A stretch of 64,000 bases of DNA from Gracilariopsis chorda (GCA_003194525.1 NBIV01000182.1:1-64000); one strand, 5' to 3'. Counted from the stretch's first letter, positions 19,388-32,039 are shown. The notes: generated by a model from the sequence alone, not told the origin. Program-made: numbers and translations.

Positions 19388-21465
19388 CACAACCGTTGCG
19401 AGACGATTCTGTATTATGCACCAACGCCCTCTCCGTTTACGGATATTTGAGCTGCTTCCTTTTACGCTTGCGAACCGCGTTGGTAATCAGACGAACGCCT
19501 GCTCACGAACTTCTCACGTATAAAAACGTGAAGATCGTCGTACCAGGTGCTCATTCAACCGGCTGCGAAACGCAATTTTCATAATTCCCAACTACACGAA
19601 GGCCATCTTGGCTCTGTTGGAGCTAAGCAATGAGTATGCGCGTGAACGAACGCCAGGCAATCGTCCTAGGAACGCCAAGTACGCCACTCTCATGGATCAC
19701 GCGATTCGGGTGCGAAGGAACTCCACTGCTGCGCGCAAGCTCTGCTCCTAATCAATTAGCACCCCGAACGTGTCTACTTTCGGGGATGAAGAACTACGCC
19801 GCGCGTTGTGGTACACTTCGAATACCACTCGCAATGCGTTCCAACAAACGCACCAAATTGCGAAAGTGATGGACCAAAGAGACACCGAAAATGAATCAAG
19901 GGTGAAGGTCTAGTACCACATGTCCAAAGCACGTGGTATAAACTTCACAATTCGCTCCTTGCTCAGCGACTTGATCAAATTGCCCGTCACGGGCAGTAAT
20001 ACGCGCAACAACAAACACAAGGATGTCCCAACAGAACGCGCTTCGCAATTGGAGGTGATGATTTACATGACGATGTTCGTACAGTTGGCTCGCCAGGGCG
20101 TAGCTTTCTCTGGAAAGCGAAAGCGAGGACCCCCCATTCCGAGTGCTCAGACGACGCCGAGCTCCCTTAGGAACTTCGACTCGTTAACCTGCAGCCGAGT
20201 TGCGTACGGTGTGCAACAGGTGACACGCTTGTGGGATTGCTTTGCCACCTTTCTTGGATTCGCTGACGTTGAGAGCATGGTGTACCCGTATATAATTCTC
20301 GATTCGGACAGCTTGGCGTTTGAAGTAATAGGCAATCGTGAAGATGGCTTCTCTCCACTCACGCAGCTTAAAAAGCTCACACGGGACCTTAAATCATGCA
20401 CCGACCCATCCCAAGTGAACTCCAAAGCGTTCCCACAATCGGAAGAGAGGGGTTCAAGCCTCCGCGCACTGAGTGAGGAGTTCTTTAGCGATGTAGTCAG
20501 CGTCGTCTCACATCCCCGACTGTACGAGGCGAACTTGTGCCCATGGGAGTTGCTGCTAGAGTTGCTTCCAGACGACAAGCGTAAGGCAATTGAACCACAG
20601 CATTCCTGGCAGCGTTCGTTCCCCCAACTGTTCGCCAAGCTGAGTGCGCAGCTTTGGAAACCCATTCGTGAGGTCAACAGCCAACACCACAACGCGCACG
20701 CCAGTGCCAAATCTGCCACTACTACTGTTGAGCGTCCCCCCACTTCCGGCATACCAATGGACGTCATATACTTGATACAAGAACCCACCACCAGCAGCAG
20801 CAGCGGTGGAAACACGGGCAGCAACCCCGAAGCGCCCCACCCCCCCTCCTCGCTAGACCCGGACCCACAGAGTACAATGGAGCGCCATCTTCCCTACAGC
20901 AAGGAGCAGGCAGAAAGCATTCCCCTAGACCAGCCGACCGACGTAGACGTGCTAAATGTGTTGGAATTGATGCAGGAGCGTATGATGAAACACTACGCAA
21001 TCTGTTGCTACGGCTTTGACGACCTCGTGGATGTGCACAACACATTGTGTGCCCCGGACTCCGTGCCATGCTCCCAGGCCCGATTGCTATTGACAGGCCC
21101 CCTTACGCCATTTGATCTATGCGTGGCAGGCCGAATAGCGGGTACCACACCCTCAACGTCGCCGACATGAAAGGGGTTACAATAACAATGAGTCGTTTGT
21201 TACGTGCTGGTGGCCACTTCGTCATTTTCTGCTCGCTTGAGCACTTCCCGCATTGGCATAAGCTGCTGAACAGCGTCGATCGCAGGGAAGCCGATGGTAC
21301 CCTTGCCCCAATGTTCCGCGTGGACCACTGCCCACTGCACATGATCCGTGCATCTGGTAACAACACCGGCCGCCGGGCCGAGCATCTGAAGAGTTGATAC
21401 CCATCACCCAATACGCAGTGCATGGCGTCAAAACAGGTCTCACTCGGGCCCAAGAGGACAAGAAG
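19388..21465 (+). pseudogene. DNA-methylase-like gene, duplicate copy 1, truncated
   Basis: First member of a tandem duplication (partner 21,678-23,757). The best frame is 19,920-21,170 (416 codons): an unrecognised N-terminal region (FATFLGFADVESMVYPYI), a Ser/Thr linker, then the start of a methyltransferase domain. A frameshift near 21,080 moves the reading to the frame carrying RPPYAI at the motif IV position and GGHFVIFCSLEHF at about 21,212-21,250. Both are typical of beta-class N4/N6 DNA methyltransferases. Homology to copy 2 stops at about 21,465, before motifs X and I, so this copy lacks the SAM-binding half and cannot be functional. An earlier segment (19,570-19,870) is homologous to the N-terminus of copy 2, in broken frames. 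It is less mutated than copy 2 in its middle part. Confidence 0.6.
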
Positions 21466-21672
21466 GGCTACTTTACTTACACAGAATGGAATAGAATGAC
21501 CTTGTGACATGAATACGTCATTCAAGCAGTGGTAAATTTTATAATGATCTTTTTAGTTTTAAATTTTCACAGAATTTGCAGAGAAAAGAACATAGTTTCC
21601 TCATGTTGAAAAGAACTTCGATAACAACGCCTGGCGTTTGTCAAGTGTAAAAACTTTCGCATAGCTTGATAC
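21466..21672. other. Spacer between duplicate copies
   Basis: About 200 bases of AT-rich sequence (TTTTATAATGATCTTTTTAG) separating the end of copy 1 from the start of copy 2. No gene or target-site duplication is recognised. Confidence 0.4.
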
Positions 21673-24600
21673 ATGGCTTCACAACCGTTGCGAGAGGATT
21701 CCGTACTACGCACCAACGCTCGCTCCATTACCAGAAATTTGAAGCTGCATCCTTGTACGCTTGCAAACAGCGTTGGAAATCAGAAGAACGCTTGCTTCCG
21801 GTCTTCGCACGTATATAAAGGTCAAGATCGTCGTACCAGGTGCTCAGTCAACCCTCTTCTAAACGCCATGTCCATAATTTCCAACTACATGAAGACTATC
21901 TTGGCTCTGTTGGAGCTACACGATGACTATGCGCGTGAAGAAACGCCAGGAGATTGTCGTATGATCGCCAAGTACATCACTCTCGTCGGTCACGCGATTC
22001 CGGTGCGAAATAATTCGAATGCTGCGCGGGAGCTATGCTCTCAAGCAACCAACACGCCGAATGTGTCTACTATCGGAGAAAAAAAACTACGTCGCGCGTT
22101 GTTGTCGAATCGAAAAGCACTTGCAATGCTTTCCAACCAGCGCACAGAATAGCAAAAGTGTTGGACCAAACAGACATCGAAAATGAAACAAGGATGAAGG
22201 CTTACTACCGAATATGATACGAACGTGGTATACACTACTCGCTTCGTGCTAAGCAACGTGATGAAACTGTCCGTTACGGGCATTAATGGACGCAAGAAGA
22301 AATGCAACGATGTCCCCACAGAACGCACGTTCCATTTCGAGGTGGTTATATACATGACGGTGTTCGTCGAGTTGTCTCGCCAGTGGGTTGCTCTCTCTGG
22401 AAAGCGAAAGCCAGCACTCATTGCTGGGGCTCAGTCAACGCCATGCTACCTCAGGAACTTTGATGCGTTAGCCTGCAGCCGAATTACGTACGGAGTGCAT
22501 TAGGTGACTCGCTCCTGGGATTGCTTTGCCACCTTTTTTGGATTCACAAACGTTGAGATCATAGTGTACCCATACATCATTTGCAATCCGGACACCTTGG
22601 GGTTTAGAGTAATAAGCAATTTTGAAGATGGCTGCTCTTTAATTATGCAGCTTAAAAAATTCATACAGGACTTTAAATCTTGCATCGACCACACCCAAGT
22701 GAACGCCAAAGCGTTCGGAAGATCGGAAAAGGTGAATAAAACCCTTCGCGCATTGAGTGGGGCATTCCTTAGCGATGTGGTCAGCGTCTTCTTATATCCC
22801 CGACTGTGCAAGGCGACCTTGACTCCATGGCAGTTGCTGCTAGAGGTGCTTCTAGACGCAAAGCGCATGGCAATCGATCCGCAGCATTCCTGGCTGCGTT
22901 CCTTCCCCGAACGATTCGATAAGCTGAGTGCGCAGCTTTGGAACCTCATTCGTGAGGCCAACGCCCAAGGCCACAAAGCGCACGTAAGTACAAAATCTGC
23001 CACTACTACTGCTGAGAAAGCCGCCTGTCCCACCACTGCCGCCAGACCATTGGAGGTGACAGAATTGGTACAGAAACCCAGCAGCAGCAGCAGCAGTAGT
23101 GGAAACACGGGCAGCTACCCCAAAACGCCCAACTCCACTCCTCGCTAGGCCCGGAACCACAATTTAAGATGGAGCGCGACCTTTTATACAGTGAGGAGCA
23201 GGTAGACATTACTCCGCCAGACCAGCAGGCCGACTCATACCTGCTCAATGCGTTGGAATTAGTACAGGAGCACATGATGAAACACTACGCAATGTATTGC
23301 TGCGGCTTTGAAGACGTCGTGGATGTGCACAACCCATTGCGTGACCTTGACTCCTTACGATGCTCCCAGGCCTAATTGATAATGACAGAACCCCTCTTAC
23401 GCCATTCGCTCTATGCGTGGCAGGCCCAACAGCGACTATGACACCCTCACCGTCGCTGAAATCAAAATGGTCACAATAACGATGAGCCGCTTGTTACGTG
23501 GTGATGGCCACTTTGTCATTTTCTGTTCGCTTGAGCAGTTCCCGAGCTGGCATAATTTGTTGAAAAGCGTTGATCGCAGAGAGGCCGATGGTACCGTTAC
23601 CATGATGTTCCGCGTGAACTAGTTCCAGTTTCACATGATCCGTGCACCGGGAAACAACAACGCGCCGCCGGGCCAAGCATCCGGAGAGCTGATACCCATC
23701 ACTCAATCCGCAGTGCATGGCATCAAAACGGGTCTCACCTGGGTGCAAGAGGACAAAATGGTGAACTAAACCAACTCCAGCTATGTCCCGGCCACGTTCA
23801 CCGCGTAGGAAAAGGTCATTGACCTTCTTCCGGCCGTCGATTTGAATGAGAGTCTCATGTGGTCCCACTACACAGACAGCCTAGATGTGAAGCGTGAGAA
23901 TTTTTGTCCAGAACAGAAGCCAATTCGTCTCAACATGGAACTCATTGTGGGGTTCTCCCAACCGAGTGTTACGGTTCTTGACGTGTTTGGCGGCACCTTC
24001 TCAACAACGCTTTCCTGCATGTGCTTCAAGAAAAACGAAGCACGCCGGTTTGTCCGTTGCCTAAAGGACGAAGGCAGCTTCCATCACGCCAGAAATCACG
24101 CGGTGAAACACTTCTCAAAGCTCATCGCCGAGAACTTTTCCATCGTTGCCGTCACGCATGGTTTGTTATATGCAGCCAACGCAGTGCATAAACACTTCAA
24201 GGGATATCTGCGTCCCTTCAGGACTTGGGCAGCCGTGCTAAACTACCCTCAATACCGAAAGCTGCCAGAGCAAATAGGTTTGTATTGTGCTTCTAAATGG
24301 CGGGACCAGGACTTCGTAATCACCGGCCTTCACATGGACCTCTCGCAATGTCCCAAGAAATACCAAGGAATCTTCAACCTAATGAACGTGAACGAGCTCC
24401 GCGCTCATGAGGCTTCAACGCACCGCCTTCTTGTGGCTTAGTCCATCGTTGCGCACCCGTCTGCTGGGGTTGGCGTTTTTGCCGGCTGTAGGTTCGCAGA
24501 AGATGAGACCCTTTGCTACTTCCATGGCACACTGGTATATCACGACATATCCCAGCGAACCGAAACATACAAAACATACGACTAGGGCTTGATGAGCGCT

Positions 24601-24819
24601 ACCCCACGGAATTTTCGAACACATTGTATGGAATTAGACCTCAGGGCTCAAGTGTACACCTTCCTCGTAGGAATGAATAAGGACCGGAAAACATCAAGCG
24701 TTTGGATTTTGCAAACTCCCTTTTGTGTAAGAGGACTCATCAATCGCCCAAGGTACTTCCAACCGGGTCCTGGTGGGCAGCCCGTTCAAACCCAAACGAA
24801 GAGGGAACGTCTAAGTTGA
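21673..24819 (+). pseudogene. DNA-methylase/SET-like fusion gene, duplicate copy 2
   Basis: Longer, more decayed copy. The order is: N-terminal region shared with copy 1 (21,870-23,148), motif IV/V area with GHFVIFCSLEQF (23,505-23,545), then one frame from 23,842 to 24,819 with only two TAG stops. That frame holds EQKPIRLNMELIVGF (motif X) and VLDVFGGTFSTTLS (motif I, SAM binding) of beta-class DNA N4/N6 methyltransferases. After TAG at 24,439-24,441 it continues with HPSAGVGVFAGCRFAED and FHGTLVY, and later FCVRGLINRPRY, resembling the start and end of a SET domain. Other breaks: TAG at 22,501, where copy 1 has CAG, and frameshifts near 23,390 and 23,640. The parent protein would combine DNA methylation and lysine-methylation folds, probably an element-borne chromatin modifier. 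The methylase call is firm; the SET call is moderate. Confidence 0.65.
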
Positions 24820-26990
24820 TGGTTCTGCAATATCTGCGCTAAAAACATGTGAGCACCCCGAACATTACACTTTGGTAATAATCAGAGCTTCCGGCCCTAT
24901 AGAACGGGGAGAGAAACTCTTCATCGACTACGATACTTGTTAAGCTTGGGCCAATAATCTCGGTACTTCTTTATCCCAAACCCCTTCTTCTTCTACAAAA
25001 CAAAAAATAAAATACCCTAAAAAACCCTTATTTCAGGATAGAAACGCCTAAAACAAATTCCTAAAACCTGCTTCTTTGCATGTGCGTAGCAACACATTAC
25101 GTAATCCTGTTCCATATTGCGCTGTTTCCCGGCTCATTGCGAGTGTGTGCATGTGCATGTGCACACCCCCACACACAGCACACCTCCGACCTTATATTGA
25201 ACCCAATTACAGTTTTTGTATGACGTCATGTGTGAACTCATCCACACGCCCACATATCTCCCGCAGTGCCACCCCCGCTTTCCTTCTTCAGCTCATGGCG
25301 TACATATTTTACGAGTATTAGTCCCAGAGCCTGGCAGAGCTCATACCTCCGAAGCTGTATAAGCGCGCTGAAATCAACCGTCCCAAACTGCTGTCCCTTT
25401 GCACAAGCACTTCACAAACATCACTACAAAAGTCCCATAACTTGCCCCTAAGAAACGCCTTCCTATCTCTCCACCTCCCCCTAGAAACGCCTGAAACTCA
25501 ACTGCCCGCTACCACCACCTGCCGAAAACTCTCTCTCTTGCTCTGCCTTTTTTTTTCTCCTTCTCCAAAAAAAACTCCTCCTTATCTTCTGCGAATACCA
25601 TTCCATGCGCTCCTAATACGAGGGCAAACCTTTTGAAGCATAGGGCATACCAATATGAACAACTTCACTTCGCACGAGCACTCCATAGGACCGCACTCTA
25701 TCCAGCCCGGTTCGTCTCTAAACGCCAAAACAACACAATCTAACCGTCCCACCCACAACACTACCGCCATTTTCTCAACGACAGTCGAGCAGATCATGGA
25801 TAAAGAACAAATGCATCTTCCTCCTTCACCAACCCGCTTGACACCGTCATCAACCTTGCCATTCACTCAATCAGCTTGTTCCTCGTGTGCATCAACTGAG
25901 AATCTGGCATCCCCTCACGACTTGCCGTGCACTCTAATCTGCGAAAGGCGCACTTCTTCCAACTGGAAAAGGCTTGCAAAGCATGCAAAATCAAGTGAAC
26001 CCACAGATCCAAAGTGTTTAAGCACAACGCTCTCCCACAGCTATTGAAATTATATGATTTGAAAGCGCCGAGCTAAAGCGTTGGTACTCTTCGTCCAATA
26101 GCAGCGCTGCCAATGTTGAACGGCTACCGCTGCATATAGTGTCCCACCTGCTACATTGACCTTCAGCTTCTCCACGAGCACATAACAAACACATATTCTA
26201 GTCGCCTATTTGGTTTCTTGGCTAATAGAACAAACATCAAAGCAAAGAACCGTGGAATTGAGAACCATATTCGGCGGCCTTGGCTGTTTGCTGTATGCAG
26301 TGAGCTCCACCTCCCCCATTGGACCTATAAGCAAACCCCTTCGAACTGTCTACCCGAACGGCCAGCACTCTGCAGCAACCTTTTCTACCGCAAACACTCA
26401 AGTCTCGACCACCACCACCGATACTACTACAGCCCATGCGACCTCCCATCCCGAGCACAATCTCCAAATAGCGAAAACTACCGCAACTAGAACTCAAAAT
26501 CAAAGAAGAGGTGAACAACTTTTCCAAAAGCATAAGCAGTTCACAGGGGCAAACCAATCATCTGCAACTACAACCGTAAGGTCAACAAAAACCCAACCTA
26601 TTCATTGCGTGGCACCAAGCTAGATACTATCCTCCAGTCTGTTCCTGTCAGCTTCAAGGACGCAATCTTACTAAAGAATCCAACCTGTGCAAGCGAAATC
26701 GATGCAATGCCTCCTATGACCACTGATGTGTTCATGTACCTCACCAAAGTTCAATTTTTCATGTGCACCATTCGGCCATTATGACTCCAAAAGCTCAACC
26801 AACGCTTCGACAGCAATTTCAGAATTTCAGCCTTCTACCCCTAAACGTCCCCGCCATAATGTCACGTAGTGCATTTAGTACACTAAGTGTACTTGCTTAA
26901 AAGTACAGTATATCACCTAAAAACTACCATGAGTTCGACGCTCGCAAATACCGCTCTAAAACCATTCTTATGTCCTACCGTACGTGTAGT
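24820..26990. other. Gene-poor subtelomeric sequence
   Basis: C/A/T-rich sequence with scattered AAACCCCT and CCCTAAAAAACCC words (for example 24,975-25,070) and a GTGCATGTGCATGTGCAC run at about 25,146-25,163. Two plus-strand frames (25,655-26,047, 130 aa; 26,210-26,623, 137 aa) are Ser/Thr/Pro-rich with no motif or paralogue and are not called as genes. No element ends are identified. Confidence 0.45.
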
Positions 26991-26995
26991 AAAGG

Positions 26996-27230
26996 CTTTG
27001 GCAGTGTCGAGGGACACCATTGCCGTTGCACGAAAGGAACGTTTTCCTGTCGTGCAACGCATGTGTAGAGCTCCTCTGCACTGTGTGCTCATAAAACTGA
27101 CCATTCTTATGCCACGTGTCAAAACATTCTCTGCTTTGCCACGCGACATACCCCCCGGTCCACGAGAGGAACGTGTTCCTGTCGTGCACGTACAAACTGT
27201 AGCGTGCAAAAGCACCTATATCTATAACCC
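26996..27230. repeat. Diverged palindromic repeat unit (relative of 18.4-19.2 kb array)
   Basis: Contains GGCAGTGTCGAGGGACACC (short palindrome) followed by a hairpin at 27,025-27,058 (GTTGCACGA...TCGTGCAAC, with inner AGGAACG and TTTTCCT), then a second hairpin at 27,161-27,186 (CACGAGAGGAAC and GTTCCTGTCGTG). The architecture and the TCCTGTCGT word match the 112-bp units, but the bases have diverged. Confidence 0.6.
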
Positions 27231-27389
27231 TCAAACCGATTCCGTACTTCCCTTTAATCAATGTGCACGACATTAGTACTATTTATATTCTCAATATAAA
27301 TTAGTACAAGGGTTTTACGTAAAACGCCTAAGTTTCAGCTCGCCTACAAAGAAATATGGTTGTGGTTAGAATACATGTAACAAACGGCT

Positions 27390-27620
27390 TCGGCAGTGTC
27401 GAATGAGACCACTGCCATTGCACTGCAAGAATGTTATCTTTTCGCCACACGCGAGTGTAGAGAGTCTCTGCATTCTACGCTAATACTGGTGACCTACGGA
27501 GTGCCATGTGTCGGAAAATTCTCAGCTGAAACCCTTGAAACGTCTCACTGTGAACGACAGGAACGCTTTCCTGTTGCGCACAGACAAGCCGACGTGTGCA
27601 AACCCCACTCTTCGTATAAC
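27390..27620. repeat. Second diverged palindromic repeat unit
   Basis: Begins GGCTTCGGCAGTGTCGA like the unit at 26,996 and ends with GAACGACAGGAACGC then TTTCCTGTTGCGC, a decayed hairpin. It is about 390 bp from the first unit, so the two form an old tandem pair. Confidence 0.5.
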
Positions 27621-28930
27621 CAACAAATCCTTCGATATTTCATTGTGAGCAATTTGTACGCCTTTCTAACTAGTCTGCTAGCCCATTAAAAAAAAAACTA
27701 AAATGTTTCTATCGAAACCCCGAAGTTTCAGCAGGGCTACAAATCGTGTAAAAACCCGTCAACCATTAACTGTTAACATACCAACAATGTTTAGTACTCT
27801 TTACACGCCTTAAAACCCTCTATCAAAAAATCAAAGCATCGCAACTACGGGAGCTTATCACGACTTCAGAACCCCTAAAAGGTATCCCGAATACCTTTCT
27901 CTATCGCACTCTACACCCTTCAAAATCCGTATTTCGACAACTCAAACAGGGGCAAACTACAAACGTTAATGAAAAATTACAAAGACCCGATAGTAAACGT
28001 TTGTAAGACATCGGCATTTACAGAGAGCCATATCATCCCTATCACTTTTATATATAAAACCTGTATTTCTCAGTATTCTAAAAGCTTAAAATTTCTAAAG
28101 CAATACATCGTCTGACCCCTACTTTTACATTAATATAATGTCATATTACGAACCCCTAAGACCTCTGCAGTTGTTGAAACACCAATCCAAGTTTAGAACT
28201 CCAAACGACCCTCGCAACCTTTTATAGTAAGCAGTACAGCTATATCAAAAACTCTTTAAGAAAGAACAAGTTATCCGGAATGCCCCTAAGACTTCTTCTT
28301 TTGTGGATTCCCCTCAACTCCCTAAAACACCTTTGCATAGATAAAAATCCTTAATTCCCTACACCTCTACAAACTTCTATACTGAACCGTACAGCTATAT
28401 GTAAGAACACCCGATAAGCCTAACCAAGTTCCTCTAAATCCCCTAAAGACCTCTGCGTTTTCAGAATCTCCTAAAAATCCAAAAACGCCTATATTACACA
28501 GGACACCATACAACCCTAGACCTTCAAAACGCCTACAGTATGACACAGAACTATATCCTAAAAACCACTACCCCTAGAACAGATTCCATTCCGAAGCGTG
28601 AAGAAAGCTAAAAGCACATATCACACATCAACCACGCCATCTTACCCCCCAAAAACCTTCGTAAAGTCCTGAGACCGGTCTGCAATGCCCCATATGTCTT
28701 AAGTGCTAAGAGTAACAGAGCTCAGAAGCATTTGCGCTTCACTTACACACGCATGACGACCTGCAGATATCTGAAAAAATATGCGAATAACGTTGTCCTA
28801 GAGTACATTCATTTCGCCACGGAACATGCCTTTAAGTACCTCGAAAACCGACGTTTGTGGTGCACGCAGCAGGCACGTGCCAAATCCTTCCAAAACTATG
28901 TCCTACGCAGGGTGAAAAATATTAAATTTT
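27621..28930. other. AT-rich gene-free stretch
   Basis: Sequence dominated by A/T and by CCCCTAAGACC, AACGCCTA and CCCTAAAA words reminiscent of decayed telomere repeats. No gene or element is supported. A plus frame at 28,732-28,971 runs through the hairpin that follows and is not called. Confidence 0.45.
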
Positions 28931-28934
28931 CAAG

Positions 28935-28967
28935 ACAGGACAACATTTCTGCAAAACGTTGTCCTGT
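28935..28967. repeat. Hairpin ACAGGACAAC / GTTGTCCTGT
   Basis: Perfect 10-nt arms at 28,935-28,944 and 28,958-28,967 around a 13-nt loop. It shares the ACAGGA/TCCTGT word with the 112-bp palindromic array, so it may be a third diverged relative. Confidence 0.55.
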
Positions 28968-29334
28968 ATAATCTGTGTCCACGTTTTTTCAGCGCGCCTC
29001 GAATGTATCATGCAGTGCCTCCAAAACAATGTACTACACACAACGGGTCAAAAATGCACATACACGCGCATAAAGCGTTTCCAACAGTACGTCAACGTTC
29101 TGTGTCAATACCATGCCCAAACTGACACTGACTAAAACGCTTTCAAAGCCCATACTAACAAGTAAAACTATTATGAGCACTTCGTAAAACATAAAAATGT
29201 TTCTCATCTTTATGGATTTTCGCACATGAAGTACAAAGTATTTGTTCAATATCGATACAGAATATTACACTTTGCCTTTTGCTAAGTATTGTAGGCCAAA
29301 GAATGCTAAAATGATGCCACGTCATGCTCAATGG

Positions 29335-29966
29335 CGTTCAACGCTTTGTCTTTATTCTTTTGCCGTTTTCTAATGGTTCAAGAGCTCTTTCGTATATGCT
29401 TCAAGTGGCCAGTAACTTTGAGCCTAAAATCTGGGAGGCCTACATCCGTCCCGTCTACAATGTTTCCAGTACTTGCACAACGACGTGGTATGTCTTGGGT
29501 TGCTCCAGCGGCTGATGGTGTTCCAGTTGTTATAGTTATTGCTGTAGCTGTTTCTGCTGCCGCGTCTGCTGCCGCCGCTGCTGCGGCGTCTGCTGCTGCT
29601 GCTGCTGCCACATTTTGCTTGGGTAGAAATCTCTGCGACTGTGTCCATGGGACAGCAGCTCCTGCAGTAACTTGTCTTACGGCGTTCGAGGGGTTTGTTA
29701 GACCCGCCGTACACGCAGCAGGAGCAGGTAAAATCCACGAAGACACAGCCCCCCGGTACTTGTGGAGCTGCTACCGTCTCTTGCATTATTGGCAACTGGC
29801 ATATTAACTGCTGCCTGTGCAATCGCATGCACAAGCACTACACTACTAATGGTAGAAGAGGTGGAGGAGCGGTCATGAGAAGTGGAACCACCGGAGAAGG
29901 TGGGGGAGAGAAAACGCTGTCATTAGATGGATCGGTGGAGAGCCACTGTATACTATGGTCGGACAT
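29335..29966 (-). pseudogene. Decayed copy of the Ser/Pro/Ala-rich small gene
   Basis: Minus strand from ATG at 29,964-29,966. It keeps MSDHS, PSNDS and the SPPPSP block of the intact gene at 1166-1804, a GAAVPxxxSQR match, an expanded Ala tract coded by a GCN run (29,545-29,612), and FRLKVTGHLKHIRKSS near the end. A stop after the Pro block and at least one frameshift break it; the longest surviving frame is 29,378-29,746. Conservation of the two ends and loss of the middle suggest the ends carry the function. Confidence 0.65.
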
Positions 29967-30769
29967 TTGTTCTTGTATACTACTATTTTCCACCCAAGTG
30001 TTTTTTATACGAAGTACTGGCGTCAGTTGTGTATTTTGTCCTTAAAAGACCCCCAAAACAGTTTAGTACGGGAAGAGTACCACATTATGATCTTCGCCAA
30101 ACACGGGAATAAAGCATCATCTATATTGCATGATGAACCCCTGTCCCAACAGAGCCAAACCAAAACCCTGCTTCTATAACTAACTTACAAAGCATACACT
30201 TGTCTGTGAACACAACAGCTAAGCCTAACTATAAACATGAGGAACCTCTACTACATCAAATCAGCTATCTACAACCATTCCTAACTGAGTCATTGCACGC
30301 TTGGCGTATATGCTCAGGGAACCACAGAGGCCAACGTGCGAATCATACACGGTCGACAGTCAAACCTCCCCACCCAGGGATTCATTCCCCATCGTCGCAA
30401 GGCAAATAGTAAACGAAATTCACAAATCCCCTAAAACAGTTCCATTACCTTATTCAGTCCAACTACTCATTCTGAACCCCTCTATCGTAAGCCTGTTCCT
30501 CGTACATCATCCCAAATGCTTTCAGTCACCGTATCTCTCAGTCCTTACAACAGTAACCCTAGCCACAGAAAACCCCTTTGAAGTCCTCCCAGTTCAGTAT
30601 CTAAACCATACTCTGGCCCTTGTCGGAAATGTCATGGCCTTTTGAATGATATCTAAACAATATCATTGCTTTCAAGCGTATCCATCTCTAAATTACTTAA
30701 GACCAACTTCGGCACCAACAACGTATGAACCACAAGCTCATAAAAGTGCTAAACGCACACGCTTAATTC

Positions 30770-32011
30770 TACCGTGGCACAACTTCGGTCTTCATCTGGG
30801 TCACGAATTCATATATCTGTTTCTGATAAGCCTCCCACTCCCAAATTCAAGCCTGACTTTTAACAATCCCTACAAGTGTGACGGCCTCAAAAACCCGTAG
30901 ACAAAATCCCGCGAGTTCTTGTCTGTGTATTCCTTTGTAAAACCAACAACAGCTTTTTTCTTTTCGAAGCCCGCAGCTGTAGCGTTTTGGATAAGTCCCA
31001 AAACCATTACCCGTATCCATCCTTCTGTGTCGTGTGCCGAATGTTCTCTGCTTCCTCCTACCTTACTCACCAGCCCCTTCGCCCCTCGTACATGTGATCA
31101 CACTTATTCCGGTCATTCTCAGCGGGCTTGGGAAGCCTATTTCCTTCGTGACCGCCTGACCACTGAACATCCGACTCCATATGAGGCTGAGATATTTCAT
31201 TGTCCCTTGATTCCTGCGTCCAGACTGGCATCTGCATTTCATGCTGCGACACCCCCTCATATCGCGCCATAATATACCCCAGGCGTTCCTGAACCTTTTT
31301 CCGATATTCTGCACATTTGTATCTAGAACGCTCATCTTGAAACTGTTTTTTAATAGAAAACCCCCTCTCACCCTTCAAAAAAGACAAAAATAGTCTAGCG
31401 ATAAGTGCGACATGGCATCAAACACAAAAGCCACATTCCAATCTCGTCTGTCTCTGGCAAGTAAAAGAGTGACATGCGACTCTATCCTGAATGGCCTTGG
31501 GTGAAGGCCGGAAACGAGCAGGATAGCACCCTCGAAGATAGTATAATACATTCTCCGACAGTTCTTTGGGAGGAGAGGTATTCCCGATGCTATCAATGAA
31601 GAGTATTCGAGCGCCACCATCTGTCTTTTGCGGTGCTGTGAGCAAACGCTCCCTGAGCCCAGACTCAAGATTCACCAATTCGATAAGTGACCAGTGCGCA
31701 TCACCACATACGGGCATGAAACAGACATCTGACCTCGAAACAGCTTCTCCCACTCTCTTATACAAGTCCTTTTCGCGACGAACAGTTTGGGTGGGCTCAC
31801 GCAAGAGGCCTGTGTCCGATGATATATCACAGTCCCACCAACCACAGGTTCTTATAAAATCCAAAATCCGTACTTTCGAAACCAACGCCGTAGTCCACTT
31901 TGTCAGAAAGGATAATTTAAACATCACGGAGAAATCAATGGCCAGATGAAATTCGACGATCGGCTTTATATCCCCTTCTCGTAGAGTCATTGTGGTTTGA
32001 AGTAAGCCCAC
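30770..32011 (-). pseudogene. Decayed copy of Ulp1-type protease gene
   Basis: Minus-strand frame 31,418-32,011 (197 codons) aligns to the catalytic part of the 2358-6233 protein and keeps all three catalytic signatures: CGDAHWSL, FIDSIGNTSP and LECGFCV. A stop follows CGFCV where the intact copy continues. Past it, homology goes on in broken frames (31,063-31,390), and the far C-terminus is recognisable at 30,780-30,860 (IWEWEAYQKQIYEF against EWEACKNKIYEL). The N-terminal half is missing at the right edge. Retention of H, D and C suggests decay is fairly recent or that the domain was under selection before it. Confidence 0.75.
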
Positions 32012-32039
32012 AGCTGCAACTACAGATATTTACTTTTGC

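Larger units (their letters stand above)
29105..32030. repeat. Partial second copy of the chromosome-end gene block
   Basis: Diverged duplicate of 960 to about 4,230. Matching order and strand: flanking words (ACTAAAACGCT, AGCCCATACT, ACAAGTAA), the small Ala-rich gene, a gap, then the Ulp1-like gene's C-terminal and catalytic part. Homology begins close to where the CTATAG motif ends in copy 1 and stops at about 32,030 inside the Ulp1-like gene, so the N-terminal half and the other two genes are absent here. Confidence 0.75.

Noticed and set aside
25655-26623. Two Ser/Thr-rich plus-strand frames as genes.
   Set aside because: No motif, paralogue or codon pattern distinguishes them from chance frames in C/A-rich DNA.
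29500-29640. Poly-Ala or poly-Gln coding tract as a separate gene on the plus strand (29,331-29,807).
   Set aside because: It is the reverse of the decayed Ser/Pro/Ala-rich gene, whose homology to the intact copy is on the minus strand.
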